This document shows, one piece after another, positions 18,421 through 29,566 of a DNA stretch of 64,000 bases. The stretch lies in NCBI GenBank assembly GCA_933822405.4, contig CAKOGP040001736.1, forward strand, positions 250,981 through 314,980. The letters run 5' to 3'. The stretch's first letter is position 1. Each line of letters opens with the position of its first letter. The stretch comes from Cylindrotheca closterium. Lineage: Eukaryota > Bacillariophyta > Bacillariophyceae > Bacillariales > Bacillariaceae. The translations under genes were made by a program, and so were the position numbers. The notes below the pieces were generated by a model. That model searched no databases. It saw nothing but the letters and a program-made list of their open reading frames with translations, and was not told where the DNA came from.

Positions 18421-20739
18421 ACGAGCCTCCTTGTTGACCCATAGCCTTGCTTTGTTCCAAGGACACCATGGATGGAAAGACAGGCTGGGACTGAAGCAAG
18501 TTGCTTCTTCTCAATCCATTGTTGTTGTTGTTGTTCTTGTTGGAATTAGTATCATTGGCATCATTATCATTGGCATCATCATCATCATTGTCATTTTCAT
18601 AATGGGCTTGTTTGGACGACGAGACCGTCCGACTGATGGATGCCGTTCCTGTCTTGTTTTGAGCAGACGAGGACAGGGAAGATGCTTCCCTCTTGGTACT
18701 CGCAAGAAGAACGGTCGTCTCATCATCAGCAAGACTGTCCTTCAACACGGTCCATGCGACCGACTGGAGTAGGACTTGTTGAGACTCGTCAAATTGAACC
18801 TTGAGCAAACAGGTTTGCAAATGAGTTCGATTGCAGGGAGTGAGTTCCATGTAGAGTTCAATCTCTGCCATGGCGGTAATGCCGCCTGCGCCTGGTGAGG
18901 TTGGTTTCTTGGTCAAGGAAATCCCACTTTTCAATTGATACAAAAAGTACTTTTGGGCACCCACCCCATATCGTTCTACAGCGCGGTCCACAATGTCATG
19001 ATCCATGGCCATGAATTGATTCATGGCCAACATTAAGGATGATGATGATGACGACGGTGATGAGGATGCACCGGTACTACTAGCACCAATCTTGGAGACT
19101 TGAAGATCAAATTGATTTTCATTTTGCACGAGCTTGGCCAAGATGGACGCATGATCCACAGACATGGTCAAGACTTTTGGCGGTGCTTCTTGAAAAGAGG
19201 AGGAGGAGGACTTGGAGTAGTCATATCCCAGGGCTTCTTCTTCTTCGTCGTCTTCGTCTTGAGTGTCTTGTTCACAAGAACAAGAGCAACGTATCATGTT
19301 TTGTCGGAGAGAAATAAAAGTCTCGACAGCCTTTTGTTGAAGTTCTTCGATTTCTTGTTGTTGCAAAAGAATCTGCAATTTGGTTTCACAATCCAAGAGT
19401 TCTTGATACCGAGCCTTTTTGCGAATTCTGTCAAGAGATAATATAAATGTATAATAGTATAGAGAAAAGAAGAAGAGAGAATATTAGGTGAGTCAAATGT
19501 CATTCAGTCAAAATCATGTCCATTGATACTTTCATCAAAGTATTCTCTCTCAACTTTTTTTTTTGCTTACCTAGTAGTCTTGGCATGTTCCCGATTGCGA
19601 GTTCGTGTCAATTCGAGACGTTCCTTGGCACTCAAGTCATCTCTCTTCTTTCCTCGTTGTGGTTTACTTCGGAGGGCAGCTTCTACCTTTTCTCTTCGGA
19701 TATTGAGTTGTTTGGCAGTGGTGGTGGTGGTAGTGGTGGTAGCAGTAGTACTAGTAGAAGTACTATTGGTGGAAGATACCGTGTCATTGTTGTGCAAGGA
19801 GGAAGAAGACTCCAAGGAAGCAATGGATGTGCTAGACTTGGTAGCAGGAATAGTGTTACCACTGGTTCTTCCTGCGGTAACAACAGCAGCAGCATTGGAC
19901 GAGTAGGCTGCGGTGCAATTGGACGAAGGAGGAGTCACTGGTTGTTGCTGTTGTTGTTGTTGTTGTTGTTGAACCTGTTGCAGAGTTGCTGGTGAAAGCA
20001 TATGCTGGTGCGAGTCATCATGGTGATACCGTTGTTGCTGTTGGTGATGTTGGTGATGAACTTCTCCTCGAGAGACAGCCGCTACCGCATTCGCCGCAGC
20101 AATCATGGCTGCTTGAGCTGCTGCCAGATTGATTTGTGCATAGGCATTGTTCTGATGATGCTGATGATGCATATTCATGGACTCTTGCATGGCGGCCATG
20201 GAAGAGGATACTGTGGAAGGAAAATAGAGACCTCCATTGTTATTATTCTGTTGCGCATGGTGGTGGTGGTGGTTGTGGTGGTGAGGCGAGACCGCTGCAG
20301 CTGCTGTCAGATTGGACGAGGAAGCCACCCGAGATAGAATCGCTTCTCGCCGCTTTTGAATTTGCTGTTGCAGTTGTTGTTGGCAATCCTGATTCACGCT
20401 TTGAAAATTGCCGAGAATGTTCATGCTTCCTGGTTTGTTCTCATTTCCAGCAGCAGCAGCAGAAGCAGAAGCTGAAGCAGCGTTTGATGCAGTCGCAACA
20501 TGTTCATTCACCGCAGCAAGTCTTCTATGCTTATTGCTACTGCTGGGTGATTCGTCGTCCTTGTGGACAAGACTACGCTTCTGTCCTTCTGGTGAATCAA
20601 CCTGCGCTTCTTCTACTCGTTTGCCTGCCTGAGACGCCGCTGATGATTCTTCTGAATATCCTCTGGATCGGAATTGAAGCAGTGACCGCAACGCGTCCAT
20701 GGAGTGTTGGTCTTTGGTGATCTCTTCCATATTGTTCAA
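18395..20739 (-). CDS. bZIP transcription factor (two exons)
   Basis: Exons 20739-19571 and 19427-18395 (minus strand); intron 19428-19570 (143 nt, donor GTAAGC, acceptor GACAG). Joined product 733 aa. Residues about 1-370 are Gln/His/Asn/Ser/Ala-rich with a poly-Gln run, probably disordered activation sequence. The basic region reads RTRNREHAKTTR-IRKKARYQELL; the N-x7-R core (N-R-E-H-A-K-T-T-R) is intact and the intron interrupts the codon of that arginine. A leucine zipper (LLDCETKLQILLQQQEIEELQQ) follows. After an acidic and Ser-rich stretch, a folded region (about 520-600, FMAMDHDIVDRAVERYG... MELTPCNRTHLQTCLL) may be a regulatory domain of unknown type. It is nuclear and DNA-binding by homology. 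The target is unknown. Confidence 0.88.
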
Positions 20740-21203
20740 TGTGTTGAGTGTATTGTTCGCAGCGTTGAGACAGATTGCAATGGGACAATTTCAATTACGA
20801 GGAGCTTCTTTTAGAACGATGAACAGTGTTGTTCTTTTAAATTTTGCATTCCTGTTTTCTTTTTTCCGGTTGTAACATCTGTTTTGGAATAGCGATTGCT
20901 TATTGCGGGATCCAAAGCGACAGGTGGCGTGGTTGAACGGAGTCGGCATTTCTGACGTGTATGATTCATTCACACGCCCTTGGTTCTTAAGTAAAAATGA
21001 AGCTAGAAAGATAGATACTGACAATGCGTCGGATAGTCACAGCCAATGTTAAGTATGACACGAATATGCAGCTGTCACCTGTCAAACCATTCGATCACAT
21101 AATTCCTCGCGTTAACCACGTCGACAACTGACAACGAATCCAACACACGCCGAACCTGAGTGACGTATCGAAATCTGGCGGGAAACTGGCCAAATCTCTA
21201 GAA

Positions 21204-21249
21204 AGAACAGTGATGCACTTTCTGGAAGAACAGTGATGCACTTTCTTGA
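21204..21249. repeat. 23-bp tandem repeat pair
   Basis: AGAACAGTGATGCACTTTCT occurs at about 21204 and again at about 21227; a weaker third match (GTGATGCACCTTC) lies near 21276. Confidence 0.75.
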
Positions 21250-21496
21250 GACTTGAGAGCCGTGGTGTATGTGCGTGATGCACCTTCGGATCATATTGCG
21301 AAACTTAGCAAACGGCCAACGGGCCTGAACCTTGTCTCGACATAGAGGATTAAATGAAGATGATCCCATAGCTTATATCCAGAAAAACTGTAACAAATGA
21401 CGTGGCAGGAAAATGCCTTGGGATGAGCGGCAGCAGACGCATGGCATGATGCTTTGTTCGCTCTTTCTATTCCTATTCTTGGATTCTCCACATTCG

Positions 21497-21665
21497 ATTC
21501 TGTTCGTGGATTGTGTGTTGTGCGTCCTTTGTACGAGAGATGAACAACTGAGTTGAGTGACGCCAGAATTCAATTCATTCTGTTCGTGATCGTGGATTGA
21601 ACTTTGTGCGTCCTTTGTACGAGAGATGGATGAGTTGGACCAGTTTCAAAGTTGGTTGAGTGACG
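21497..21665. repeat. Imperfect tandem duplication upstream of the VKOR gene
   Basis: Copy A (about 21497-21561) and copy B (about 21577-21665) share ATTCTGTTCGTG, TGTGCGTCCTTTGTACGAGA and GTTGAGTGACG in the same order, with small insertions in copy B. Confidence 0.7.
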
Positions 21666-21757
21666 TCTTCCATCTGATGTTGTCCGTCCTTCAACAACTC
21701 ATCAATCGCGACTGTATCTGCGAATGCATTATTCTTCGGCTACTTGACTATCATACC

Positions 21758-21790
21758 TATATAATATAATATAATATATTATAATATATC
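21758..21790 (+). promoter_or_regulatory. AT-rich TATA-like tract before the VKOR gene
   Basis: A run of TATAATATAATATA units ends about 25 bp before the ATG at 21815. It could hold a TATA element or be a simple AT repeat; no transcription start is known. Confidence 0.3.
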
Positions 21791-21814
21791 CATACATCCA
21801 TATCCAGCACAACA

Positions 21815-23245
21815 ATGAAATTAATAAAATCAAGAGCCTTCACACTGATGATGCTCGGCTGCACGGCTCTTTTCCTCTCTGCGGAAGCCTTTGTCCCAGA
21901 ACGACGACGACGACCACGTCAACAACAACAACAACAGATGATGACATACAATCATCATCATCAGCGTCATCAGCGTCATCAGCTCAGTACAAGTAGTACG
22001 AGTAGGATACATCTCTTTCAAACCAATGGATTGTCAGCTGCCAGAACAAAGAAGAATGTACTCAGAACAATGACGGCACTGCAACTTCAGGATGCACCAG
22101 AGAATGATGATGATGATGATGATGATAATGCTACAGTAGCAAGTAGTTATTGTTGGAGCCCAGGATTGCGACGTGTCATGGGTGGCATTGCCAGTTTGGG
22201 TGCTGCCGAAACTGCCTTTTTGACTTGGAACAAATTGGCTTCGGCGAGTTCCGGCAGTAGTAGTAGCCTACCATTTTGTGGCGTTACGAATGGTGGTGGC
22301 AGCGGCGGCAGCAGTTGCAGTGATGTTCTAAATGGCCCCTATGCCTATCTTCCCTTTACGGGAATTCCATTGGCGGCACTGGGACTAATGGCATATTTGA
22401 CAGTTCTTGGACTTGCCTTGTTTCCATTGATTAACACGTCAAATTCATCATTCCAATCCTCTCAATCTTCGTCGACTAGTACTGTCCTCGATGCTAATGC
22501 TGATACTGATGCTGACTCTGATGCCACCAATCGAGTGCTACTCATGGGAGTTACGACGGCCATGGGGACCTTTTCAATCTTTCTCTTGACACTATTATTT
22601 GGTGTCTTGCAACAAGATTGTCCCTATTGCGAACTATCGGCCACCTTTTCCATCACCTTGTCCCTCCTAGCATGGATTGGAGGTTGTTTGCCAGACGCTA
22701 GCGCAAACAAAGAAATGGCCCAAAAGGGTGCCCAAATGACAGCTTCAGGATTCTTGACGAGTACTCTGTTTGCGGTATCACTCTTTGTCTTTGCGGCGGA
22801 TGGTGATCCGACGGCCGCCAGTGCAACCATTGGGGATTTTGGATCCACTTCGCCCTCCAACATTGTAGCAACAGCAGCAGCATCGGATAATGGTGGAGGA
22901 AAAGAAATGGCGAATGCCCCGCCTCTGATTACCACGGAATCCAGTAATCAAGCCATTCAATTAGCCAAGGATTTGGAAGGTCTGAATGCCAAAATGTTTG
23001 GAGCCTTTTGGTGCAGTCACTGTTACGATCAAAAACAAACTTTTGGCAAACAAGCCTTTACCAAAATTCCATACATTGAATGCAGCAAGGATGGGTTCAA
23101 TTCCCAATCCAAACTCTGCAAGTCCAAGCAAGTGCCCGGATATCCTACGTGGGAAATCAATGGCAAGTTGTACCCAGGCGAGCAAAGTTTGGAGGAGTTG
23201 GAGGAAGTGGTGGCAGAAATCAAAAAGGGAATGACCACTCAATAA
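21815..23245 (+). CDS. Plastid VKOR-thioredoxin fusion (LTO1-like thiol oxidoreductase)
   Basis: 476 aa, single exon. A signal peptide ends with A-E-A-F-V-P, a classical heterokont plastid-targeting motif, followed by an Arg/Gln-rich transit-like part and an acidic spacer. The VKOR part spans about residues 110-300 with four or more membrane helices. The lumenal loop has C at about 155 (PFCGV) and about 166 (SSCSDVL), then GIPLA; the redox pair is CPYC (DCPYCELSA, about 269-272). The C-terminal thioredoxin-like domain has FWCSHCYDQKQTF (about 397-408) and PGYPTWEINGKLYPGEQSLEEL. Homologues (cyanobacterial VKOR, plant LTO1) form disulfides in thylakoid-lumen proteins such as photosystem II subunits. 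The catalytic cysteines all appear intact. Confidence 0.92.
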   Translation: MKLIKSRAFTLMMLGCTALFLSAEAFVPERRRRPRQQQQQQMMTYNHHHQRHQRHQLSTSSTSRIHLFQTNGLSAARTKKNVLRTMTALQLQDAPENDDDDDDDNATVASSYCWSPGLRRVMGGIASLGAAETAFLTWNKLASASSGSSSSLPFCGVTNGGGSGGSSCSDVLNGPYAYLPFTGIPLAALGLMAYLTVLGLALFPLINTSNSSFQSSQSSSTSTVLDANADTDADSDATNRVLLMGVTTAMGTFSIFLLTLLFGVLQQDCPYCELSATFSITLSLLAWIGGCLPDASANKEMAQKGAQMTASGFLTSTLFAVSLFVFAADGDPTAASATIGDFGSTSPSNIVATAAASDNGGGKEMANAPPLITTESSNQAIQLAKDLEGLNAKMFGAFWCSHCYDQKQTFGKQAFTKIPYIECSKDGFNSQSKLCKSKQVPGYPTWEINGKLYPGEQSLEELEEVVAEIKKGMTTQ

Positions 23246-23407
23246 CATAGTAATAACAATAATAATAATAACGATAATAATAACAATAGCAAAAATAATA
23301 GTATTTTAAAATAATAGTAGATGATGGCACATCAAAATTTAATCCAGTAGTCCACTACCGTAGCTCAATAAATTAACTTTTGGAAATAACCCTCAGGCAA
23401 GGAATCA

Positions 23408-25083
23408 TCAACTGCCTTGCATCGGTTCATCTGTTGAACCTTTTTGCCGATCCAGTTCATCCATATAGGCAGCCGCTTCTCGCCCCATCAAGGAGGTTCG
23501 TTCGACAGAAGTGTTAAAACTCATGCACCGCATACACCGTACCCCCAAAAAGTGCCACCGCCGATCATGGTCGACCGTCTCACAGTCATTGCAAATGATT
23601 GTGACACAACGAGCCAATTCTGGTGGCACTGGTTGCAGGGCAATTCCCATGGCCATTGCTTCCCAGGTAGGTGCCATGTGTTCCGGTGTCTCGGCCGTCT
23701 TTTTGCAAACGGGACATCTCGTATCGTACGAGGTCAATTCCTTGAAACAGTGCCAATGAATGGCATGCCCACAGGGCATTTCATGCGAGGCATCTCGAGA
23801 ACTGAATAGATCTTCTTGACAGACGGGACAATTGGACATGTACTTTCCAGCCTTGCAATTGTGATCGTCAAAGAGTAATCGATCAATGCACATGCCACAA
23901 TCGTCGCAGTGCCGAAAGTTTTCCCTACCACCCACCCGACAAAATCCACATTTCTCGCAGTGATACGGGGATTCGTCATCAGACATCCACAAATTGCAAA
24001 TCTTACAGTGGTAGGCACCAAACTGAGCGTGACAGCAGGTGCAAAAATTGCTGTGATTACAAACGAGGCGAAACAAAATGTGAGAACAGCCATGATGAAA
24101 CTGGAAATGAAACTGCAACAATAGGGGTCGTGCGTTCGACTGACGAGGTACACCGCAGATAGACATCCTTCCACCACTCACGTTTTGCTGGACTGCCGGG
24201 TATAGCAGAGCCTACAGATGATTTCACCAATCTCAAAACGATCAATTTCATGATGTGTTTCTTCCTCCTCAAAGCCTAACGGCAACGATCGTCGTTTGAG
24301 CTGCCGTTGTTTGCTACTTTCTACTGTATCGGTCCAATTGACTCGATTCTCCATGGGAATATCTTCCGGCCTTCGCTTACTAAAAGGCATGGGCAAGACG
24401 GGACATTCGTCGTGACAAATCCGGCATCCAAAGGCCACTCCGCAGCAAGGACTAACAATGGTACAGTTGCGTTCGTAATGTGAACATGCCGGTCTTGATT
24501 TTTCCATCCGCCGACTAATGTTTATGGGATCATCCCAAATCTTGTTGCTACTGGCGGCTGCCACAGCCGAAGCTCCAGAGGGCATGCTGGAGTCGGACCA
24601 TCCGGGCAAGGAAGCAGACCGCCGTTGTCGGCGACTTACTCCTCCAACCATCATTTGGCCATTGTCATCACCGCCATTTTCTGAGCCACCACTACCACCA
24701 CCAGCGGCAACTCCACCGCCTGCTGCCCCGTAACCGTATTCCGGAGCTGGGGCTGGTGCACTAATTTCCATTCGTTCAAACTGTCCCGATGATCCGTCTA
24801 GGACACTTCCTTCTTCTGTGGATTCGGTATAGTAGGAAGCTGCTTCACGGGCCGCGTCGCCCAACGACGAAGCCGTCCCCGCGGATGACCTTCGTCGGCC
24901 ATCCATTAACGATTGTATTGATTTTCGTTTCTCAAGAGCGGATAGAGATTCATCTGCCATTATCATTCGAATACTGCTGCGCCTGGAATGTTCTTGTTGA
25001 GGAGTCATGGCAGGTTCTTCACCATTTTCAAGTCGCATGGCGGGTGGTAGTCCAACTCCATCCGTGTCACTTTCGAAATCCAT
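23408..25083 (-). CDS. CHY/CTCHY/RING E3 ubiquitin ligase, RCHY1/PIRH2-like (two exons)
   Basis: Exons 25083-24182 and 24050-23408 (minus strand); intron 24051-24181 (131 nt, donor GTGAGT, acceptor CACAG). Joined product 514 aa. A disordered Ser/Gly-rich N-terminus (about 1-190) precedes the CHY zinc finger (CSHYERNCTIVSPCC...CRICHDEC...CRLCYTRQ), which crosses the splice junction into TNFCTCCHAQFGAYHCKIC. The CTCHY finger follows (YHCEKCGFCRVGG...CDDCGMC), then a RING-H2 (CPVCQEDL...CGHAIHWHCF...CPVC) and a zinc-ribbon (CNDCETVDHDRRWHFLGVRCMRC). That order is diagnostic of the RCHY1/PIRH2 family; plant relatives act in iron, stress or light responses. E3 activity is therefore expected. The substrate is not determinable. 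Confidence 0.93.
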
Positions 25084-25924
25084 TTTGGTTGATTCGTTAT
25101 ATCGTTCAGAATCTCCTCAACTGAAATGAAACCTTCAGGACAAATGAGTGAATATCAAGTTAATCACTGAGACCTGAAAATGTTAGGTTCAGCCTTAAGA
25201 TCAGGTTCAGCCTCTAGATCCCCTTTCCTGCAACCTGTTGACTGATTCAGTGGCGATAGATTGTAGCTTGATGCAGTGAATTCAGGTTATGTCTTCAGCC
25301 AATCCGCTCAGTTTTGTTTATCTTCGCCTGGTTTTTGTTGTTTTTGGTTCTGATGAATGAATCCTATTTTTGTCAGCATGGAAGGGGAATGAGCTTATCA
25401 GGAGAGCCTTAGAGGTTGAGAAAGCTGTAAGTAATGAAGTGGAGTTTGTATCGAATGGCTCGGCGTTGGAAGATGTTTGTCCTCTCCAAATCAGCAGTAG
25501 CGCGGCATCATGGTGGCCGCTTCCTCCTTCCAACCACAGGTCATGCGGTCGAATTATTGCGAAATGCCTGTCTCACTGGACTATAAATGGCAATCCGACA
25601 TTCGACGCGTTAAAATCCGTGGTTCGGTAGATTTGAATGACGACTGACATCATCGACTCATACTCAGTCTCCCAATAAGTTCCAGCTGACAACGACCGAC
25701 AGTACCGTGCTGTCACAATCAATAGACTTAGTCAACCACCTTGTTATCAGTAGACACAACACAACGACAGTGTTGGACTGAAGTGCAGAAACGACATATA
25801 TTCTTTCTATATACCACTTTCAATTTCACATCAGTGCAGTTCAAGAATAATACTCTTCTGAATCAATCAATCCTTCAGGAATATCACACACTATATACAT
25901 ACTGCTAAACACTTCGTCAGCTAC
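25084..25924. other. Divergent intergenic region
   Basis: It lies between the RING gene and the plastid membrane gene. A short duplicated AGGTTCAGCCT motif occurs near 25183-25215. A plus-strand frame (25370-25630) has moderate composition but is not supported as a gene. Confidence 0.45.
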
Positions 25925-26689
25925 ATGAACCGATCCACAATGAAACTCTTGGCGATTGCCTGCTTTCTCTCGGCCGCAACGCATGCCTTTGTCACTCCCC
26001 AAAGGTCGCATACCGCAGTGGTACCGACATCTCTTTTTGCCAAGAAGAAGAAATCATCAGGTGGCAAAGGATTCGGCACAAAGGAACCAAGTAGTACACC
26101 TCCCAAATCTGGGCCAGTGGAACCTATGATGATGGAACGCGAAGATCCCAACGCAGCAACAACAACTTTTACGAGTGTGGAAGGTGGTTCCAATGCCATT
26201 CCCACCTTGGAAGAGGACCCCAAATATGCCAACATGAGCCCTGAAGAACGTGCGTCGGCCATTTTGCGAGATCAATACGGAATGAGGACCCGAGCAGAAC
26301 AACAAGAAGAAGCCAGGCGGGTAGAAGCTGCCAAGGAACAACGCAAGAAGTTGGAAGATTGGAAGAAAATGGCAGACGAAGGCAAAGATTTTGACATTAT
26401 GCAAGTCTTGCCCGCACCAGTCTTGATTTTCATTGATCGCTTTCTAAAGGTCGGAGTGGCAATTTGCACCGTTCTCTTTGTCTTGGCGGGTGTTGGAATT
26501 ACTTTTGAAGCTTGGAGTAAGGCAAGTAATTCTCCTCTACCACCAGACATTGACCGCTTCATTGTGGATGTGATTGAACCCAACTTTACACCTGGTTTGG
26601 GAGTCCTTTTGGGATTCTCCATTAGTTTGGGTGCATTCGCGGCAGCCCAATTGAGTTCTGCTTCCGCCACGTACCGACAAGATCGTTAG
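25925..26689 (+). CDS. Plastid-targeted two-helix membrane protein
   Basis: 254 aa; a second start at 25940 (MKLLAIACFL) is equally good. The N-terminus is a signal peptide ending in T-H-A-F-V-T-P, a plastid-targeting motif, then a basic/Ser transit-like part (LFAKKKKSSGG). The mature part has a charged region with MSPEERASAILRDQYGM and a coiled-coil-like helix (QQEEARRVEAAKEQRKKLED). Two membrane helices follow: VGVAICTVLFVLAGVGITF and LGVLLGFSISLGAFAAAQL, separated by a short loop with PPDIDRFIVDVIEPNFTPG. It is predicted to sit in a plastid membrane with a soluble N-terminal domain. The family was not identified. Confidence 0.78.
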   Translation: MNRSTMKLLAIACFLSAATHAFVTPQRSHTAVVPTSLFAKKKKSSGGKGFGTKEPSSTPPKSGPVEPMMMEREDPNAATTTFTSVEGGSNAIPTLEEDPKYANMSPEERASAILRDQYGMRTRAEQQEEARRVEAAKEQRKKLEDWKKMADEGKDFDIMQVLPAPVLIFIDRFLKVGVAICTVLFVLAGVGITFEAWSKASNSPLPPDIDRFIVDVIEPNFTPGLGVLLGFSISLGAFAAAQLSSASATYRQDR

Positions 26690-26907
26690 GCAACTATCAG
26701 TATTGGATGTAATATCGGCGGTGAGAAGAAGGACCATGGCATGTGTTGCATGGATTGCGTCGATTGCATCATAATGCGGTATTCAACTGGACTTACTCAA
26801 AGAAGAAAAAATGAGAGGAAACTAGAACGATAATAATGATCCTACTAAAGCATAATCTGAATATTTGATGCATTTGTTACTTTCACATCTTATAAATATA
26901 GTGCTTA

Positions 26908-28689
26908 TCATCGTTCATTTATAGAGGCCAAGACCGCATCCAGAGCATCCTCATACATTTCCGGCATGTGATCCGAAAGCATATCTGGCGTCAAAAAGAT
27001 GTTGCCCCTGGCAATTTTTTCTGGATCGCAACTGTAGGCTTCGAATCGATTCTCTGTAATGTTGTGTTTGCACCAAATCACACGACGCGCTGGAATGGTC
27101 ATGTTGTGCTCCCCATCCACTTCTTCGGCAAGAAGCTTACCCCGGTGCATATCTTGTTCGACTGCCAAGACACTCGTGATGATGGATTCGGGAATGGGAG
27201 CATACTCATAAAACATTCTCCATCGTCTCCAAAACCAAATGAGTTCCGTTTCATTATCTACCGCATCCAATAAAGTCACCATGCGTCGAATGGCCTTGAT
27301 GGATAAAAAAGGAACGACGTCATTGTCGTGAAGATACGCCACAGTATTTTGAATGGCTTTCTCGACTCGCGCTTGGATCGTAGGATCCTCGCGACACGAA
27401 AAGAAGGTAGGTGGTGGAGCAAAGGCAAAGCATTCAATCTTGCGAGAGGGTGCAAATATTTGCTCCACGTGCAACTTCAAATTCAATAGACACGAGGTAC
27501 CACCACCCAAGGAATGACCAGTAATAATCAGTTTATAGTCGGAATATTGATCCATGAGTTGTTGGATTTTGGTTCCCGATTCGTTCCACAAATTGTTGGC
27601 CATTTCACTGATCCCCTTGTGGGCCTTGCCCGAACAAAACTCGGACGCCATGCCTTGTACGTCGACAATGGCACCACTTAGGCTCAAGGTCCCTCGAATG
27701 GCCAAAATAATTGATTTGTTAGGACGGTCCAATGCGACAAAATGATGTAGCACGTGTGCGTCATAATCATTTTCATTTCCCGAATAGACAAATTGAATAT
27801 CTTCGTGGGGAATTTGGGTATGCACGGCAATCGCCTTGACATGATCCAAAAGGTATTCCGAAGCATCGATATTTTGATCGACTGCCGATCGAATCATTTC
27901 CGTCCCATAGGCAGCCGTGGCAAATCTCATCATGCGATGCCCTCGTTCGATATCTTGGGCAAAACCTAGACCACGAGATTTAATATCGTCTTGTTGGGCC
28001 AGTTCGACGCGATTCCCATAATGTTGTTCTTGAATATCATTCAACAGTTTGAAATTATCCAATAATCGTCCCGCCAAGAGCGGTTTTTGGATGGCCTCTT
28101 CCAGTTCGGCACCGACGCCCGTCGATTCCAAAAAGGTATTGAACTGACTCAAGGCTTGCATCCATCCCGTCAATTTTTTAGGATTGGTCAAAATGCCCGC
28201 GACATCGGCAATTGCCGACACCACAAAGGAAATGGCCCCTTGAAAGGCCGATTGAAAATCCGAAGGTGGGCGGACTGTGACAATGGTGGGTTGGAAAATT
28301 GCCGATTTTGTGGCGTCCTTCATGGAAGTCTCTCCATTTTTATTATTATTTCTGTTGGTAATGACGGTATTAGGATACAACCATTTCAGAATGGGTATTC
28401 CGACATTGCGACATCCTTTGGCAAAGATCGAATCGATAGATCTTGGCAAGAGGAGTGGGAGCAAGACAGATTGAATCGCCAAGGTGGGATCCAAGACAAA
28501 GGTACGAAAAGGATCCAAGACAGGATTCAGGACTGGAGAAGGATGTCCTCTCCACAAAGCTCGCCGTGCTTGGGTCAAGGCGACGCCCGTTTGGGAGGTT
28601 TCGTTTCTCGGTGATGACGCAGCATCCCGAATCGGTTCTACGGAAACTGCGTTTGCGTCTTCTTCCTTCTTGCTGGTCTCGTCTGACAT
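26908..28689 (-). CDS. Class 3 lipase (diacylglycerol-lipase-like)
   Basis: 593 aa, single exon. The N-terminal third is non-conserved, partly helical and lacks a convincing membrane helix. The alpha/beta-hydrolase domain begins near residue 260. The nucleophile elbow is TGHSLGGGTSCLL (Ser about 390), preceded by strand-rich IILAIRGTLS. A conserved acidic site follows in NDVVPFLS (about 457), and the terminal His lies in MLSDHMPEMYEDAL (about 574). The S/D/H order and the YKLIITGHSLGGG pattern match lipase class 3, closest to sn-1-specific diacylglycerol lipases. It should hydrolyse acylglycerols at a membrane surface. Substrate specificity and location cannot be read from the sequence. Confidence 0.88.
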   Translation of the reverse strand: MSDETSKKEEDANAVSVEPIRDAASSPRNETSQTGVALTQARRALWRGHPSPVLNPVLDPFRTFVLDPTLAIQSVLLPLLLPRSIDSIFAKGCRNVGIPILKWLYPNTVITNRNNNKNGETSMKDATKSAIFQPTIVTVRPPSDFQSAFQGAISFVVSAIADVAGILTNPKKLTGWMQALSQFNTFLESTGVGAELEEAIQKPLLAGRLLDNFKLLNDIQEQHYGNRVELAQQDDIKSRGLGFAQDIERGHRMMRFATAAYGTEMIRSAVDQNIDASEYLLDHVKAIAVHTQIPHEDIQFVYSGNENDYDAHVLHHFVALDRPNKSIILAIRGTLSLSGAIVDVQGMASEFCSGKAHKGISEMANNLWNESGTKIQQLMDQYSDYKLIITGHSLGGGTSCLLNLKLHVEQIFAPSRKIECFAFAPPPTFFSCREDPTIQARVEKAIQNTVAYLHDNDVVPFLSIKAIRRMVTLLDAVDNETELIWFWRRWRMFYEYAPIPESIITSVLAVEQDMHRGKLLAEEVDGEHNMTIPARRVIWCKHNITENRFEAYSCDPEKIARGNIFLTPDMLSDHMPEMYEDALDAVLASINER

Positions 28690-29566
28690 GATAGTCAGTC
28701 TATTGCTGCTGCCAAAAACAAACCCGTAATTGAAAGTATAATAAGAGAGAGCAAGTCCGCAATATGCGGTTAATTAGTTTTGAGAGTTATATTTGCTCGA
28801 TGTATTTTATAGGTATATAAAATGACCGCGTATCTTTCGTCCCCTACTCTTGAAAAAACAGCCCCTCCCCTTTTACGGTGAGTTTTATCAGCCATGTTCC
28901 GAGTTTTAAATGGATCAATTTTCCCTTCCAAGCCACTCCATTCTAAAAGGTATCTCCAATTTTGGTGATTGAACAACCATAGTAGAGTTTCATCATCGGA
29001 GAAGGAAACTTGGCATCGAGTTGTTGAGAGGTGAGTGCAATAATGATGCTGCTATATGGACACTGAAGTTTTCATGCTTCGGCCATGGTCTCACGCTCAC
29101 TTTATTTCCCGCGCAACGTGACCCGTAAGTAAAATTCATGTGGTTCAAAGTCGGCACGAATAACGCGACCTAAATATTTTCAATCTAAGATCAGTCAACC
29201 ATGGGTATGCTAATTAGACAAACGCCGGCCCACCTCACATCCGAGTTCACAAGATGTGTTCAAATCGTGGATCGAAAGATATAGGAGTGGGATTAACAAT
29301 GGACCATGCAAGTGCTGCAGTCATTTGATTGCATTGGAATTGACACATCGGTTGAACCGCGAGAACGCTTGCAACCTACAAAAGAATCACTCCCACCAAT
29401 TTTTTATTCCAAGTGATCCTCAAACCAAAAGAGTTGTCCAACACTCTCAGCAAACAGAACGCACCAAAACTTGAACCAACTTTGTTCCACATACAAACTC
29501 CATGCCACTTTGAGTTTCGCTTTGCACCTCTCCTACGCACTCGACTCCTCATCGGCCTAAAAATCA
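28690..29566. other. Divergent intergenic region
   Basis: 877 bp between the lipase gene (minus) and the PT-repeat surface protein gene (plus). No gene was supported; short open frames have no protein-like features. Confidence 0.5.

Larger units (their letters stand above)
20740..21814. other. Divergent intergenic region with tandem duplications
   Basis: It separates the bZIP gene (minus) from the VKOR gene (plus). It holds a 23-bp tandem pair, an imperfect duplication of about 85 bp, and an AT-rich tract shortly before the VKOR ATG. No gene was supported. Confidence 0.5.

Noticed and set aside
18344..18772. Plus-strand open frame opposite the bZIP gene
   Set aside because: It is antisense to the bZIP C-terminal exon; its hydrophobic runs come from Asp/Asn codons on the other strand.
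25370..25630. Plus-strand 86-codon frame
   Set aside because: Its start codon and surroundings are poor and no domain is visible; it may be a remnant but is not supportable.
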